DNA of 7,338 nucleotides from Balneolales bacterium (GCA_007133875.1 SLLW01000347.1:1-7338); one strand, 5' to 3'. Positions 1 to 6,017 are shown, numbered from the stretch's first letter. Numbers and translations are program-made. Notes: generated by a model not told the origin, from the sequence alone.

Positions 1-75
1 AACGGCACCCGCGTGTGACTGTGACAAGATTTGGTATTAAATCAGAATAGATATCACCTGCAAAACGGAAAAACC

Positions 76-885
76 ATGACCGATTATCGCTCCATAAATC
101 TGACCAGGGAGGCCTTTCTTCATCCGGTGAATCTCGGCTACATGTTGACAGTCTGCTTCGTCGCACTTGCCAGCTCCGGGACACCGTGGATGCCTACGCT
201 GATTCTAACCATCGGCCTTGGCGTGGAGTTGATATATCTTGGATCCGTACCCGCGCAGCCCTGGTTTCGAAGGCACCTGATGGTTCGCTTTGAAGCACGA
301 AACCAGGAGATGGATGATGAAAAAAGCCAGTTTGACCGGCTTGGCAGGGGGTATCAGAAGCGGTTTTTGGCAATCAAACGGATTCATGATAAAATTGAGG
401 AGAACTACCGTCGCATGCCGGGGTCGGTTCGCCTTCTGACACAACCACTTACATCCAGGATGGAAACATTGATGACGGAGTATCTGAATCTGCTGCTGCT
501 TCAGGAGCGCCTTCAGGAATATCTTGAATATGCTTCCATGGAGACGATAATTATTGAGATACGTACGCTGCAAAAAGAGATGTCGGCAGTTTCGTCCGAA
601 CGTTTGATGGAGGTCAAAAAACAGCGGCTGCAGATACTGGAAAAACGACTCGACCGTCATCGTGTCGTGAAAGAGAAAGCGGAGGTGTGCCGGTCGCAGC
701 AGGAGACGATCGAGGATGCGGTCCGGTATGTATATGAGAAATCGATTACCCTTTCCCATCCGGAAGAACTTGGCGGCCATCTTGACCGGCTGATATCGGA
801 ACTTGAAGAGACATCCGCCATTATTCGTGAAATGGAGGACTACACGGCCGGAATATCGGAGTATGACCAAATTCCAAATGTCTGA
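76..885 (+). CDS. Two-helix membrane protein with long coiled-coil tail, function unknown
   Basis: I do not recognise this 269-residue protein. Seen: a short N-terminus, two hydrophobic stretches at about residues 18-35 (NLGYMLTVCFVALA) and 38-58 (PWMPTLILTIGLGVELIYLG) forming a hairpin, then a motif VPAQPWFRRHL, then about 200 charged, mostly helical residues rich in Glu, Arg, Leu and Gln. The stretches around 80-115, 135-215 and 235-255 look like coiled coil. There is no signal peptide cleavage site and no catalytic motif. Inference: a membrane-anchored cytoplasmic scaffold or partner protein. The ATG at 76 is chosen because the hydrophobic hairpin follows closely and a weak GGA lies 6 bases upstream; a TTG at 31 would add 15 residues with no better ribosome site. 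An antisense frame covers most of it but looks non-coding. The next gene on the strand is an enoyl-CoA hydratase, which says little about its role. That it is a real gene is fairly sure; its function is open. Confidence 0.75.
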   Translation: MTDYRSINLTREAFLHPVNLGYMLTVCFVALASSGTPWMPTLILTIGLGVELIYLGSVPAQPWFRRHLMVRFEARNQEMDDEKSQFDRLGRGYQKRFLAIKRIHDKIEENYRRMPGSVRLLTQPLTSRMETLMTEYLNLLLLQERLQEYLEYASMETIIIEIRTLQKEMSAVSSERLMEVKKQRLQILEKRLDRHRVVKEKAEVCRSQQETIEDAVRYVYEKSITLSHPEELGGHLDRLISELEETSAIIREMEDYTAGISEYDQIPNV

Positions 886-908
886 GAAATCGACATAAAG
901 TGCAGTAA

Positions 909-1061
909 ATGATTGACGGGGACGCTCCTCTGATGTATTATAGGCGGGTACGTTGGTATTCACGGATTACATGCAACCAATGCAGAAACCCGTATTGCGA
1001 ATATTCCGCGAATGCAGAAATGATATGGGGAAACCTGAAAATTGAGGAATTCATCTCATGA
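909..1061 (+). CDS. Possible 50-residue protein with CxxCx4C cluster, coupled to the enoyl-CoA hydratase
   Basis: A short open frame begins with ATG directly after an in-frame TAA and runs through the whole gap, ending in a TGA that overlaps the next ATG (ATGA at 1058-1061). It would encode 50 residues, with a basic aromatic stretch (MYYRRVRWYSR, residues 9-19), then CNQCRNPYC (Cys22, Cys25, Cys30) and an acidic end. Three close cysteines could bind a metal, but a fourth ligand is not obvious. No good ribosome site precedes the ATG at 909; an internal ATG at 933 is an alternative. A sigma70-like promoter falls inside the frame, and if that is used the frame would not be fully transcribed from it. 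An open run of this length arises by chance about one time in ten, so this is a candidate only. Confidence 0.28.
   Translation: MIDGDAPLMYYRRVRWYSRITCNQCRNPYCEYSANAEMIWGNLKIEEFIS
913..941 (+). promoter_or_regulatory. Sigma70-like promoter candidate for the enoyl-CoA hydratase gene
   Basis: TTGACG at 913-918 and TATTAT at 936-941 are separated by exactly 17 bases, each one mismatch from the classical -35 and -10 hexamers. The start point would fall near 948, leaving a leader of about 110 bases. It differs in style from the TAnnTTTG elements elsewhere in the window, so it may be chance or reflect transfer or a different sigma preference. Confidence 0.3.
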
Positions 1062-1843
1062 ATCATCAGCCGGAAACGTTGCTGCTACATACGGAAGACC
1101 GTATTACTACGGTGACAATTAACCGTCCCGATAAGCGAAATGCGTTAAATAACCAGGTTCTTGAAGAGCTTCAAGAGGTTTTTATTAGTTTCCTGGAAAA
1201 TGATGAAATCAGGGGTGTGATTCTCACCGGCTCCGGAACACAGGCGTTCGCAGCCGGAGCTGATATTCCGGAACTTGCAAAACTCAAGGAGAAAAGCGGT
1301 CGTCGTGCTTCTGAAAAGGGACAATCGGTTTTATCGATCATCGAAGCAACCGGCAAACCGGTTATTGCAGCTGTTGAGGGATATGCACTGGGAGGCGGGT
1401 GTGAACTGGCGATGGCCTGCCATTTGCGGGTGGTCTCTGAGAAGGCGTGGTTCGGGCAGCCGGAAGTTGGGCTCGGACTTATCCCGGGATATGGTGGAAC
1501 GCAGCGGCTCACCCGGCTGGTTGGAAAGGGGAGGGCTCTGGAAATGATTCTCGACGGAACACCAATTGATGCCCGTAAAGCATATGAATACGGTTTGGTG
1601 AACCGAGTGGTTGCGGAAGGACAAACGGTGGCGGTGGCACAAGAATGGCTCAGGCGGATAATTACACGCGGTCCGAAGGCCTTGAAAAAGGCCATTCAGG
1701 CTGTACACGCCGCCTACCCCAATCGTGCTCAGGGTTTTCACGATGAATCCCAGTTGTTTGGAAGTTTGTGCGGAACAGATGATTTTATAGAAGGAACCAG
1801 GGCATTTATTGAAAAACGAAAACCCGAATTTCAAAATAAATAA
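1058..1843 (+). CDS. Enoyl-CoA hydratase/isomerase (crotonase family)
   Basis: This 261-residue protein has the usual crotonase length. Family knowledge: such enzymes hydrate 2-enoyl-CoA to 3-hydroxyacyl-CoA in the cytoplasm during fatty acid or butyrate-type metabolism. Seen: the N-terminal INRPDKRNALN CoA-binding signature (21-31), FAAGADI (64-70) with an oxyanion-hole Ala68, GYALGGGCELAMA (108-120) with Gly113 and Glu116, and QPEVGLGLIPGYGGTQRL (134-151) with Glu136. Glu116 and Glu136 match the two catalytic glutamates of rat mitochondrial hydratase (Glu144 and Glu164), so hydratase activity rather than only isomerase activity is expected. The end EGTRAFIEKRKPEF is typical. The ATG at 1058 has a TTGAGGA-like ribosome site about 10 bases upstream. 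The gene is not beside other beta-oxidation genes here, so chain-length preference and pathway (beta-oxidation, phenylacetate, crotonyl-CoA) cannot be fixed. No hairpin terminator follows. Confidence 0.93.
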   Translation: MNHQPETLLLHTEDRITTVTINRPDKRNALNNQVLEELQEVFISFLENDEIRGVILTGSGTQAFAAGADIPELAKLKEKSGRRASEKGQSVLSIIEATGKPVIAAVEGYALGGGCELAMACHLRVVSEKAWFGQPEVGLGLIPGYGGTQRLTRLVGKGRALEMILDGTPIDARKAYEYGLVNRVVAEGQTVAVAQEWLRRIITRGPKALKKAIQAVHAAYPNRAQGFHDESQLFGSLCGTDDFIEGTRAFIEKRKPEFQNK

Positions 1844-1848
1844 AGTCG

Positions 1849-1856
1849 TATCTTTG
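1849..1856 (+). promoter_or_regulatory. Bacteroidetes-type -7 element (TATCTTTG) upstream of the CorC/HlyC gene
   Basis: TATCTTTG fits TAnnTTTG, the -7 element known from Bacteroidetes primary-sigma promoters, and begins 5 bases after the hydratase stop codon. The -33 partner is poor (TTTC at 1829-1832, spacing short). Transcription would start near 1862 and give a leader of about 100 bases before the CorC/HlyC ATG, long enough to include the short frame at 1889-1969. Confidence 0.42.
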
Positions 1857-1888
1857 TGCATTGCTGCTATCAAACAGTTAAACTAACT

Positions 1889-1969
1889 TTGGATACACCT
1901 TCACTTACGCAGGAACTGGAAACAACACAGGATCAGGACCCCCCACCTGAACCGGAGGCCGCTTTATGA
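1889..1969 (+). CDS. Possible 26-residue acidic, proline-rich leader peptide coupled to the CorC/HlyC gene
   Basis: A frame open since the hydratase stop ends in TGA at 1967-1969, overlapping the next gene's ATG (ATGA). From TTG at 1889 it reads MDTPSLTQELETTQDQDP, then PPEPEAAL. The start lies about 27 bases after the start point predicted from the TATCTTTG element. A GTG at 1856 would add 11 residues but sits in the promoter element. The composition recalls the short N-terminal arm that precedes the first helix in some DUF21/GldE-like proteins, so it may be a coupled leader, or a true N-terminus split by an indel. There is no good ribosome site for TTG 1889. Low confidence. Confidence 0.22.
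   Translation: MDTPSLTQELETTQDQDPPPEPEAAL
1954..1958 (+). promoter_or_regulatory. Strong Shine-Dalgarno (GGAGG) fixing the CorC/HlyC start
   Basis: GGAGG lies 7 bases before the ATG at 1966, the best ribosome site in the window. It supports independent initiation, or re-initiation at the ATGA overlap. An in-frame TGA at 1948-1950 rules out a longer N-terminus in the same frame. Confidence 0.6.
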
Positions 1970-3237
1970 ATGAGTGGTTACTGATTGCCATTACCATTCT
2001 TCTGAGCGCTTTTTTTGCCGGTTCGGAAATTGGGTATGTTTCTGCAAACCGCCTGAAACTTGAAATAAGGGCTCGAAAAAAGACGCTCCGTGGCCGGGTT
2101 ATGTCTTATTTCCTGAAGGATCCGGAAGCGTTTCTCTCTACTACGCTGATAGGGAATAACGTCGTTAATGTGGTTTATGCCACGCTTATGGCCCTGTTTC
2201 TCGTGCAGCCGGTATCTTCAGCCTATTTCGAACTGTTTGAGGCCTGGCCGTCCGATTTTGTCGTTCTGCTGATTCAGACGTTGATCGCCTCGCTGGTGAT
2301 CATGATTTTTGGTGAAGTGGTTCCGAAAGTTGTTTTTCGACTCAACTCGGAGGCACTGATCTTTAATCTCGCGATCATTCACCGGGTTTTGAACGTAGTA
2401 TTTCTCCCGTTTATTTATTTGGCAAACGGGGTGGCCGGCCGGCTCATCAAATTGCTGATCTCACAGTCCGAGCATTCCGAACAGGTGTACCGGCGGCAGG
2501 ATATTGAAATGCTGCTGCGTGAGCTGGGGGACAGCGAAGAGTCTGATATCGATCGGGACGATTCGGAAATTCTTACCAATGTGCTTCAGCTTTCGAATAA
2601 GAGGGTACGCGAGTCCATGATTCCACGAACCGATATCGTGGCGGTGGAAAAGAATGCAGACCTTCAGGAAGTTCTTCAGAAATTTGTCTCTTCCGGATTT
2701 TCGAAGATTCCGGTTTATGATGAAAGTATCGATAATGTGATTGGCGTTGTTTTTGCCTATGACCTGTTCAAGCAGCCGAAACAGCTGAATGAAATCATCC
2801 GGCCGGTCAAACACATTCCCTCCAGCCAGAAATCCAAAGATCTGCTTTCAGAATTCCAGAGACTCAATATATCGCTGGCAATCGTCATTGACGAGTATGG
2901 CGGAACCGCCGGCCTTATTACCACCGAGGACCTTCTGGAAGAGGTGGTCGGGGATATTCAGGATGAGTATGATATGGAAGACACCGTTATCAAAAAGATT
3001 TCTCACAATACCTATATTTTGAGTGGCGATGTCCCATTGCATGAGTTGTCGGAAAAATATCCGTCGGTTAGCTGGCCGGCCCGAAACCACAACTATGAGA
3101 CCGTGGCCGGGTATATCATCAATGAAATCGGCCGCATTCCGAAAGTGAACGAAGAGATTGTGATCGGTGACCACAAGTTCATCATCAGCAAAGCAAAGCA
3201 GTCGCGAATCGAGACGGTGAAACTGGTGCAACTTTAG
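1966..3237 (+). CDS. CorC/HlyC (CNNM-like) family membrane protein: DUF21, two CBS domains, C-terminal domain
   Basis: This 423-residue inner-membrane protein has the full family layout. The DUF21 membrane part (about 1-165) has hydrophobic helices near 3-25, 58-82, 97-125 and 130-158 and the family motifs FAGSEIG (17-23), IGNNVVNVVYAT (62-73) and FGEVVPK (115-121). CBS 1 follows at about 214-268 (ESMIPRTDIVAV; FSKIPVYD) and CBS 2 at about 279-337 with the hallmark DEYGGTAGLIT (309-319). A CorC_HlyC domain (343-423) ends the protein. Family knowledge: these proteins, often mislabelled hemolysins, act in Mg2+/Co2+ export or metal homeostasis, with CBS domains sensing adenine nucleotides. GldE of gliding bacteria shares the layout; no gld gene is nearby, so I prefer the transporter reading. 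The start is set by a strong GGAGG and by the closeness of helix 1. It ends 8 bases from the convergent xseA stop. Confidence 0.9.
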   Translation: MNEWLLIAITILLSAFFAGSEIGYVSANRLKLEIRARKKTLRGRVMSYFLKDPEAFLSTTLIGNNVVNVVYATLMALFLVQPVSSAYFELFEAWPSDFVVLLIQTLIASLVIMIFGEVVPKVVFRLNSEALIFNLAIIHRVLNVVFLPFIYLANGVAGRLIKLLISQSEHSEQVYRRQDIEMLLRELGDSEESDIDRDDSEILTNVLQLSNKRVRESMIPRTDIVAVEKNADLQEVLQKFVSSGFSKIPVYDESIDNVIGVVFAYDLFKQPKQLNEIIRPVKHIPSSQKSKDLLSEFQRLNISLAIVIDEYGGTAGLITTEDLLEEVVGDIQDEYDMEDTVIKKISHNTYILSGDVPLHELSEKYPSVSWPARNHNYETVAGYIINEIGRIPKVNEEIVIGDHKFIISKAKQSRIETVKLVQL

Positions 3238-3245
3238 TCCGGAAC

Positions 3246-4520
3246 TCACTGCCCGCGATTTACAGCCACTTTTCTGTCCGCCCATTCGATATCAAACCCC
3301 TTACCTTGTGTAAACCGGTCGGATGAACGCACCCAGATCCCATCCTGTAAAATCCGGGTATATCCTTTTTTTAGCGGCGCATTGGGGTCCATCCCTGCCA
3401 GCAGGTGATGAGACTCGTTCCAGGTCGCTCTTTTTTGCATGACGAGCTGTTTTGTGACATTGACCAGGGCATCACCTTTTCTCCGGTTCTCTTCACGATA
3501 TCGTTGGAGACGGTTCTCCAGGCTTCGTCCAAGTTGTTCCCTGCGCCAGGTCAGCATCTCCTGTTGCCGTGCAATGCGCTGCTTTACACTATGCAGGGCG
3601 TAGTTGTCCAGAAATCGTGATACCGCATCTTTGTGCTTGTTCAGCAGATCCAAAATGCGCTTCTCGAGGATGGCCTGGACTTCATCGATTTTCATGCGGA
3701 GATCGTTGATGTCCGGTACGGCCATGACGATCGCCTGGGTTGGTGTTGCTGCCCGGGCATCGGCTACATAATCGGATATACTGAAATCCGTTTCGTGGCC
3801 CACCGCGCTGATCACCGGTATCCGGCATTCCGCGATGGCACGTGCTACAGACTCCTCATTGAATGCCCAGAGATCTTCCATCGAGCCGCCGCCGCGGCCC
3901 ACGATCAACAAATCAACATCTTCCGACCCGGAAAAATGCCTTATACCGGCAGTAATTTCCGGAGCCGCCTGTCCTCCCTGCACGGAAGCGTGGTAAAGCC
4001 GGATTTCACACATCGGATACCTCTTTTCAAGGGTATTGCGCATATCCTGGAATGCGGCACCCGTAGCGGAGGTTACGATGCCGATTATGTCGGGAAACCG
4101 GGGCAGTTCCCGTTTTCGGGCGGAATCGAACAGCCCTTCGGCCTCCAGTTTTTTCTTTAATTGTTCAAATGCCTGTTGCAGGGCTCCAAGCCCGGCCGGA
4201 TGCACCGACTGTACGATCATCTGATAGCGCCCATGCGGCGGGTACACCTGTATCGGCCCGCTGACGACCACCTCGTCACCATGCTTTGGTACTTCGTCTG
4301 TATTCAGTAATTCTCTCCGGGAACGCCACATCACACAGGATAGTTGTGCGCCGGAATCCTTGAGTGTGAAATAAAGATGGCCGTTCCGGCTGGTTTGTGG
4401 CTGACTCACTTCTCCGCGAACCTGCACCCAGCTGAAATGCTCCTCCATCAGAAATTTTATGTCGTCGGTCAGAGCGGTGACCGTCAACACATGTGCCGTT
4501 TCATCGGAAGGTATTGACAT
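3246..4520 (-). CDS. xseA: Exodeoxyribonuclease VII large subunit
   Basis: Exonuclease VII degrades single-stranded DNA in both directions and acts in repair; XseA is the catalytic subunit and needs several copies of XseB. Seen in this 424-residue protein (E. coli XseA is 456): an N-terminal OB fold (about 13-108; WVQVRGEVSQ, NGHLYFTLKD, GDEVVVSG), the catalytic domain with GIVTSATGAAFQDM (147-160), LLIVGRGGGSMEDLW (204-218), AVGHETDFSISD (239-250) and DARAATPTQA (254-263), a long charged helical segment (about 275-365) where XseB would bind, and a C-terminal APLKKGYTRI strand region (381-390). The ATG at 4518-4520 leaves a short N-terminal arm before the OB fold, as usual. There is no xseB on either side: the 3' neighbour is convergent after 8 bases and the 5' neighbour is divergent. 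No terminator is visible at its end. Confidence 0.95.
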   Translation of the reverse strand: MSIPSDETAHVLTVTALTDDIKFLMEEHFSWVQVRGEVSQPQTSRNGHLYFTLKDSGAQLSCVMWRSRRELLNTDEVPKHGDEVVVSGPIQVYPPHGRYQMIVQSVHPAGLGALQQAFEQLKKKLEAEGLFDSARKRELPRFPDIIGIVTSATGAAFQDMRNTLEKRYPMCEIRLYHASVQGGQAAPEITAGIRHFSGSEDVDLLIVGRGGGSMEDLWAFNEESVARAIAECRIPVISAVGHETDFSISDYVADARAATPTQAIVMAVPDINDLRMKIDEVQAILEKRILDLLNKHKDAVSRFLDNYALHSVKQRIARQQEMLTWRREQLGRSLENRLQRYREENRRKGDALVNVTKQLVMQKRATWNESHHLLAGMDPNAPLKKGYTRILQDGIWVRSSDRFTQGKGFDIEWADRKVAVNRGQ

Positions 4521-4568
4521 GATCTCTGAATTGCGTTTTGTCGGATGTGTATTTTCAGTCGAATGGCT

Positions 4569-4576
4569 TATATTTG
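4569..4576 (+). promoter_or_regulatory. Bacteroidetes-type -7 element (TATATTTG) upstream of pyrC
   Basis: TATATTTG matches TAnnTTTG exactly, 30 bases before the pyrC ATG, so the transcript would have a leader of about 25 bases, too short for an attenuator. No clear TTG-type -33 box sits at the expected distance. I could not find a matching element on the minus strand for xseA. An inverted repeat overlaps the element. Confidence 0.45.
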
Positions 4577-4585
4577 ACCATCAAA
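4573..4585. repeat. Short inverted repeat overlapping the pyrC -7 element
   Basis: TTTGA, CCA, TCAAA forms a 13-base inverted repeat with 5-base arms. It covers the last bases of the TATATTTG element and the expected transcription start, inside the 86-base divergent gap between xseA and pyrC. The place suits an operator, but arms of this size occur by chance. Confidence 0.25.
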
Positions 4586-4606
4586 CTCTAATATTAAACA
4601 GTTGGA

Positions 4607-5896
4607 ATGAGCAATACAAAAGATCTGCTGATTAAAAATGTAATCCCGGTCGATACCCGGAAAAACGGGACCGATACCGTTGATATCCGTATAACGGATG
4701 GTGTGATAAGGGAAATTGGTGCTGGTTTACAGCCACAGAATTCTGTCTATGACGCAAAAGGGGCCTATGTGTCGCCCGGTTGGATGGATATGCATGTTCA
4801 TCTTCGGGAACCGGGATATGAGCACAAGGAGACGATTGCAACCGGGTGCGATGCTGCTGCTGCCGGGGGATTTACGGCCGTAGCGTGTATGCCCAACACG
4901 GATCCCCCTATCCATACCGGCGATGTGGTCTCTTATATCCGGGAAAAAGCGTCCGGACTGCCGGTAGATGTCCATCCGATCGGGACAGTTTCCAAGGAGC
5001 GGGCCGGTAAATCACTGGCAGAGATGGCCGACATGAAGGAAGCCGGTGCGGTTGCATTTAGTGATGATGGTGATCCGGTGCAGGACAGCCGCCTGATGCG
5101 CATCGCACTTGAGTATTCGGCAATGCTGGGAATGCCGGTTATCAATCACGAAGAAGATCTTCCGCTGTCGCGACCCGGCCATATGCATGAAGGACGTGTT
5201 TCTACCCGGCTTGGTCTGGCCGGGACGCCGTCGATCGCCGAGGAGGTTATGATCGCACGGGATATCCTGCTTGCGGAATTGACCGGCGGTCATGTCCATG
5301 TGGCTCATATCAGCACCCGGAAAGGAGTGGAGCTGGTCAGGGAGGCAAAGAAAAAGGGGATTCGGGTCACCACCGAAGTTTGTCCACACCATTTTGATCT
5401 TACCGACGAAGAGATTGAACGGCATCAGTTTGATACCAACTGGAAAATGCATCCGCCCCTTCGTACTGCTGACGATGTCACCGCGATGATCGAAGGCCTG
5501 GCGGACGGCACCATAGATGTGATCTGCACCGACCATGCCCCCCATTCGGTCGATGAGAAGGATGTGGAATTTATTTATGCACCGAATGGAATTATCGGAC
5601 TGGAAACAGCCTGGAGTATCGTTTGTAAACGACTTCTGAAACCTGGCAAACTGTCACTGCAACAAGTGTTTGAAAAACTGGTTACAAATCCGAGGAGAAT
5701 ACTGAACCTTTCTGTTCCGGAACTGGAAGTCGGTGAACAGGCGAACCTGACGATTTTTTCGGCCGAAGAGGAGTGGGTATGCAGTAAGGATCAAATACGA
5801 TCCCGCTCAACCAACACCCCTTACCTGAATGAAACCCTCACAGGACGTGCTTTGGCCATTTACAACAACGGGCAGTTTGTAGAAACTACCCGTTGA
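4607..5896 (+). CDS. pyrC: Dihydroorotase, class I
   Basis: Dihydroorotase closes carbamoyl-aspartate to dihydroorotate, the third step of pyrimidine synthesis, in the cytoplasm. The 429-residue length and motifs fit the class I enzymes (Aquifex type, about 422), not the shorter E. coli class. Seen: the metal motif DMHVHLREPG (61-70; His63, His65) followed by the family KETIATG, FSDDGDP (151-157) giving the aspartate ligand, INHEED (179-184; His181), HVAHIST (231-237; His234) and ICTDHAPH (306-313) with catalytic Asp309. All expected metal ligands and the general base are present, so it should be active and not a pseudo-dihydroorotase of the PyrX type. NGIIGLETAW (327-336) is also typical. 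The ATG at 4607 has only a weak GGA upstream, normal for this group of bacteria. No other pyr gene is adjacent. A hairpin spans its stop codon. Allantoinase or dihydropyrimidinase is less likely given the EPG and KETIATG signatures. Confidence 0.95.
   Translation: MSNTKDLLIKNVIPVDTRKNGTDTVDIRITDGVIREIGAGLQPQNSVYDAKGAYVSPGWMDMHVHLREPGYEHKETIATGCDAAAAGGFTAVACMPNTDPPIHTGDVVSYIREKASGLPVDVHPIGTVSKERAGKSLAEMADMKEAGAVAFSDDGDPVQDSRLMRIALEYSAMLGMPVINHEEDLPLSRPGHMHEGRVSTRLGLAGTPSIAEEVMIARDILLAELTGGHVHVAHISTRKGVELVREAKKKGIRVTTEVCPHHFDLTDEEIERHQFDTNWKMHPPLRTADDVTAMIEGLADGTIDVICTDHAPHSVDEKDVEFIYAPNGIIGLETAWSIVCKRLLKPGKLSLQQVFEKLVTNPRRILNLSVPELEVGEQANLTIFSAEEEWVCSKDQIRSRSTNTPYLNETLTGRALAIYNNGQFVETTR
5866..5895 (+). 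other. Hairpin spanning the pyrC stop codon
   Basis: The last pyrC codons form a hairpin: CAACGGG (5866-5872) pairs with CCCGTTG (5889-5895), then after a C/A mismatch AGTTT (5874-5878) pairs with AAACT (5883-5887) around a GTAG loop, 12 pairs in all. Two bases of the TGA stop lie in the stem. No U tract follows, so it is not a canonical intrinsic terminator; it may block 3' exonucleases or help a factor-dependent stop. Confidence 0.5.
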
Positions 5897-5953
5897 GTAC
5901 TGTTGCATGGCTGCTTTCTGGTAATTCCCCAAAAAATGTGTCTGAGGTAGAAT
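5897..5953. other. Gap between the pyrC hairpin and the minus-strand terminator
   Basis: These 57 bases hold no open frame with a ribosome site, no promoter element that I can support and no further repeat. They separate the pyrC stop hairpin from the U tract of the minus-strand terminator. Confidence 0.5.
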
Positions 5954-6017
5954 AAAAAAAATCTCCTTGCGTAGGTTTGGCAAGTGTCCAAACCTACCAA
6001 AACCAAACACAAGGAGA
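5954..6017 (-). terminator. Two-tier intrinsic terminator of the radical SAM gene
   Basis: Read on the minus strand, TCTCCTTG (6017-6010) pairs with CAAGGAGA (5969-5962) directly before eight U residues (5961-5954). Inside it GTAGGTTTGG (5997-5988) pairs with CCAAACCTAC (5980-5971), a perfect 10-base stem around a 7-base loop. The two stems are separated by an asymmetric internal loop, 12 bases on the 5' side (6009-5998) and one on the 3' side (5970). The element starts 86 bases after the radical SAM stop codon. No U tract follows on the plus strand, so it works for the minus strand only. Confidence 0.82.

Noticed and set aside
1..18. End of an upstream coding region (reads NGTRV then TGA)
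   Set aside because: Five codons are too few to support; the other two frames are also open this far.
26..33. AAGATTTG as a -7 element for the first gene
   Set aside because: It has a mismatch in the TA pair, and the window edge leaves no room to judge a -33 box.
205..963. Long antisense open frame of 252 codons opposite the first gene
   Set aside because: It lies opposite a protein with a coherent membrane-hairpin and coiled-coil layout, has no recognisable domain and no ribosome site; read as a shadow of the plus-strand gene.
1348..1363. Inverted repeat AACCGG-caaa-CCGGTT
   Set aside because: It sits inside well-conserved hydratase coding sequence (TGKPVIAA) and its arms are 6 bases; likely chance.
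1171..1873. Antisense frames of 174 and 180 codons opposite the enoyl-CoA hydratase
   Set aside because: They are shadows of a gene with intact family motifs and carry no domain of their own.
1939..1944. Run of six C residues as a phase-variable frameshift site before the CorC/HlyC gene
   Set aside because: A shift here into the CorC/HlyC frame would run into the TGA at 1948-1950, so it cannot switch an N-terminal extension on or off.
5954..6017. Terminal inverted repeats of a small mobile element
   Set aside because: The nested arms directly precede a U8 tract at the right distance from a stop codon, which a terminator explains; there is no target-site duplication or transposase remnant.
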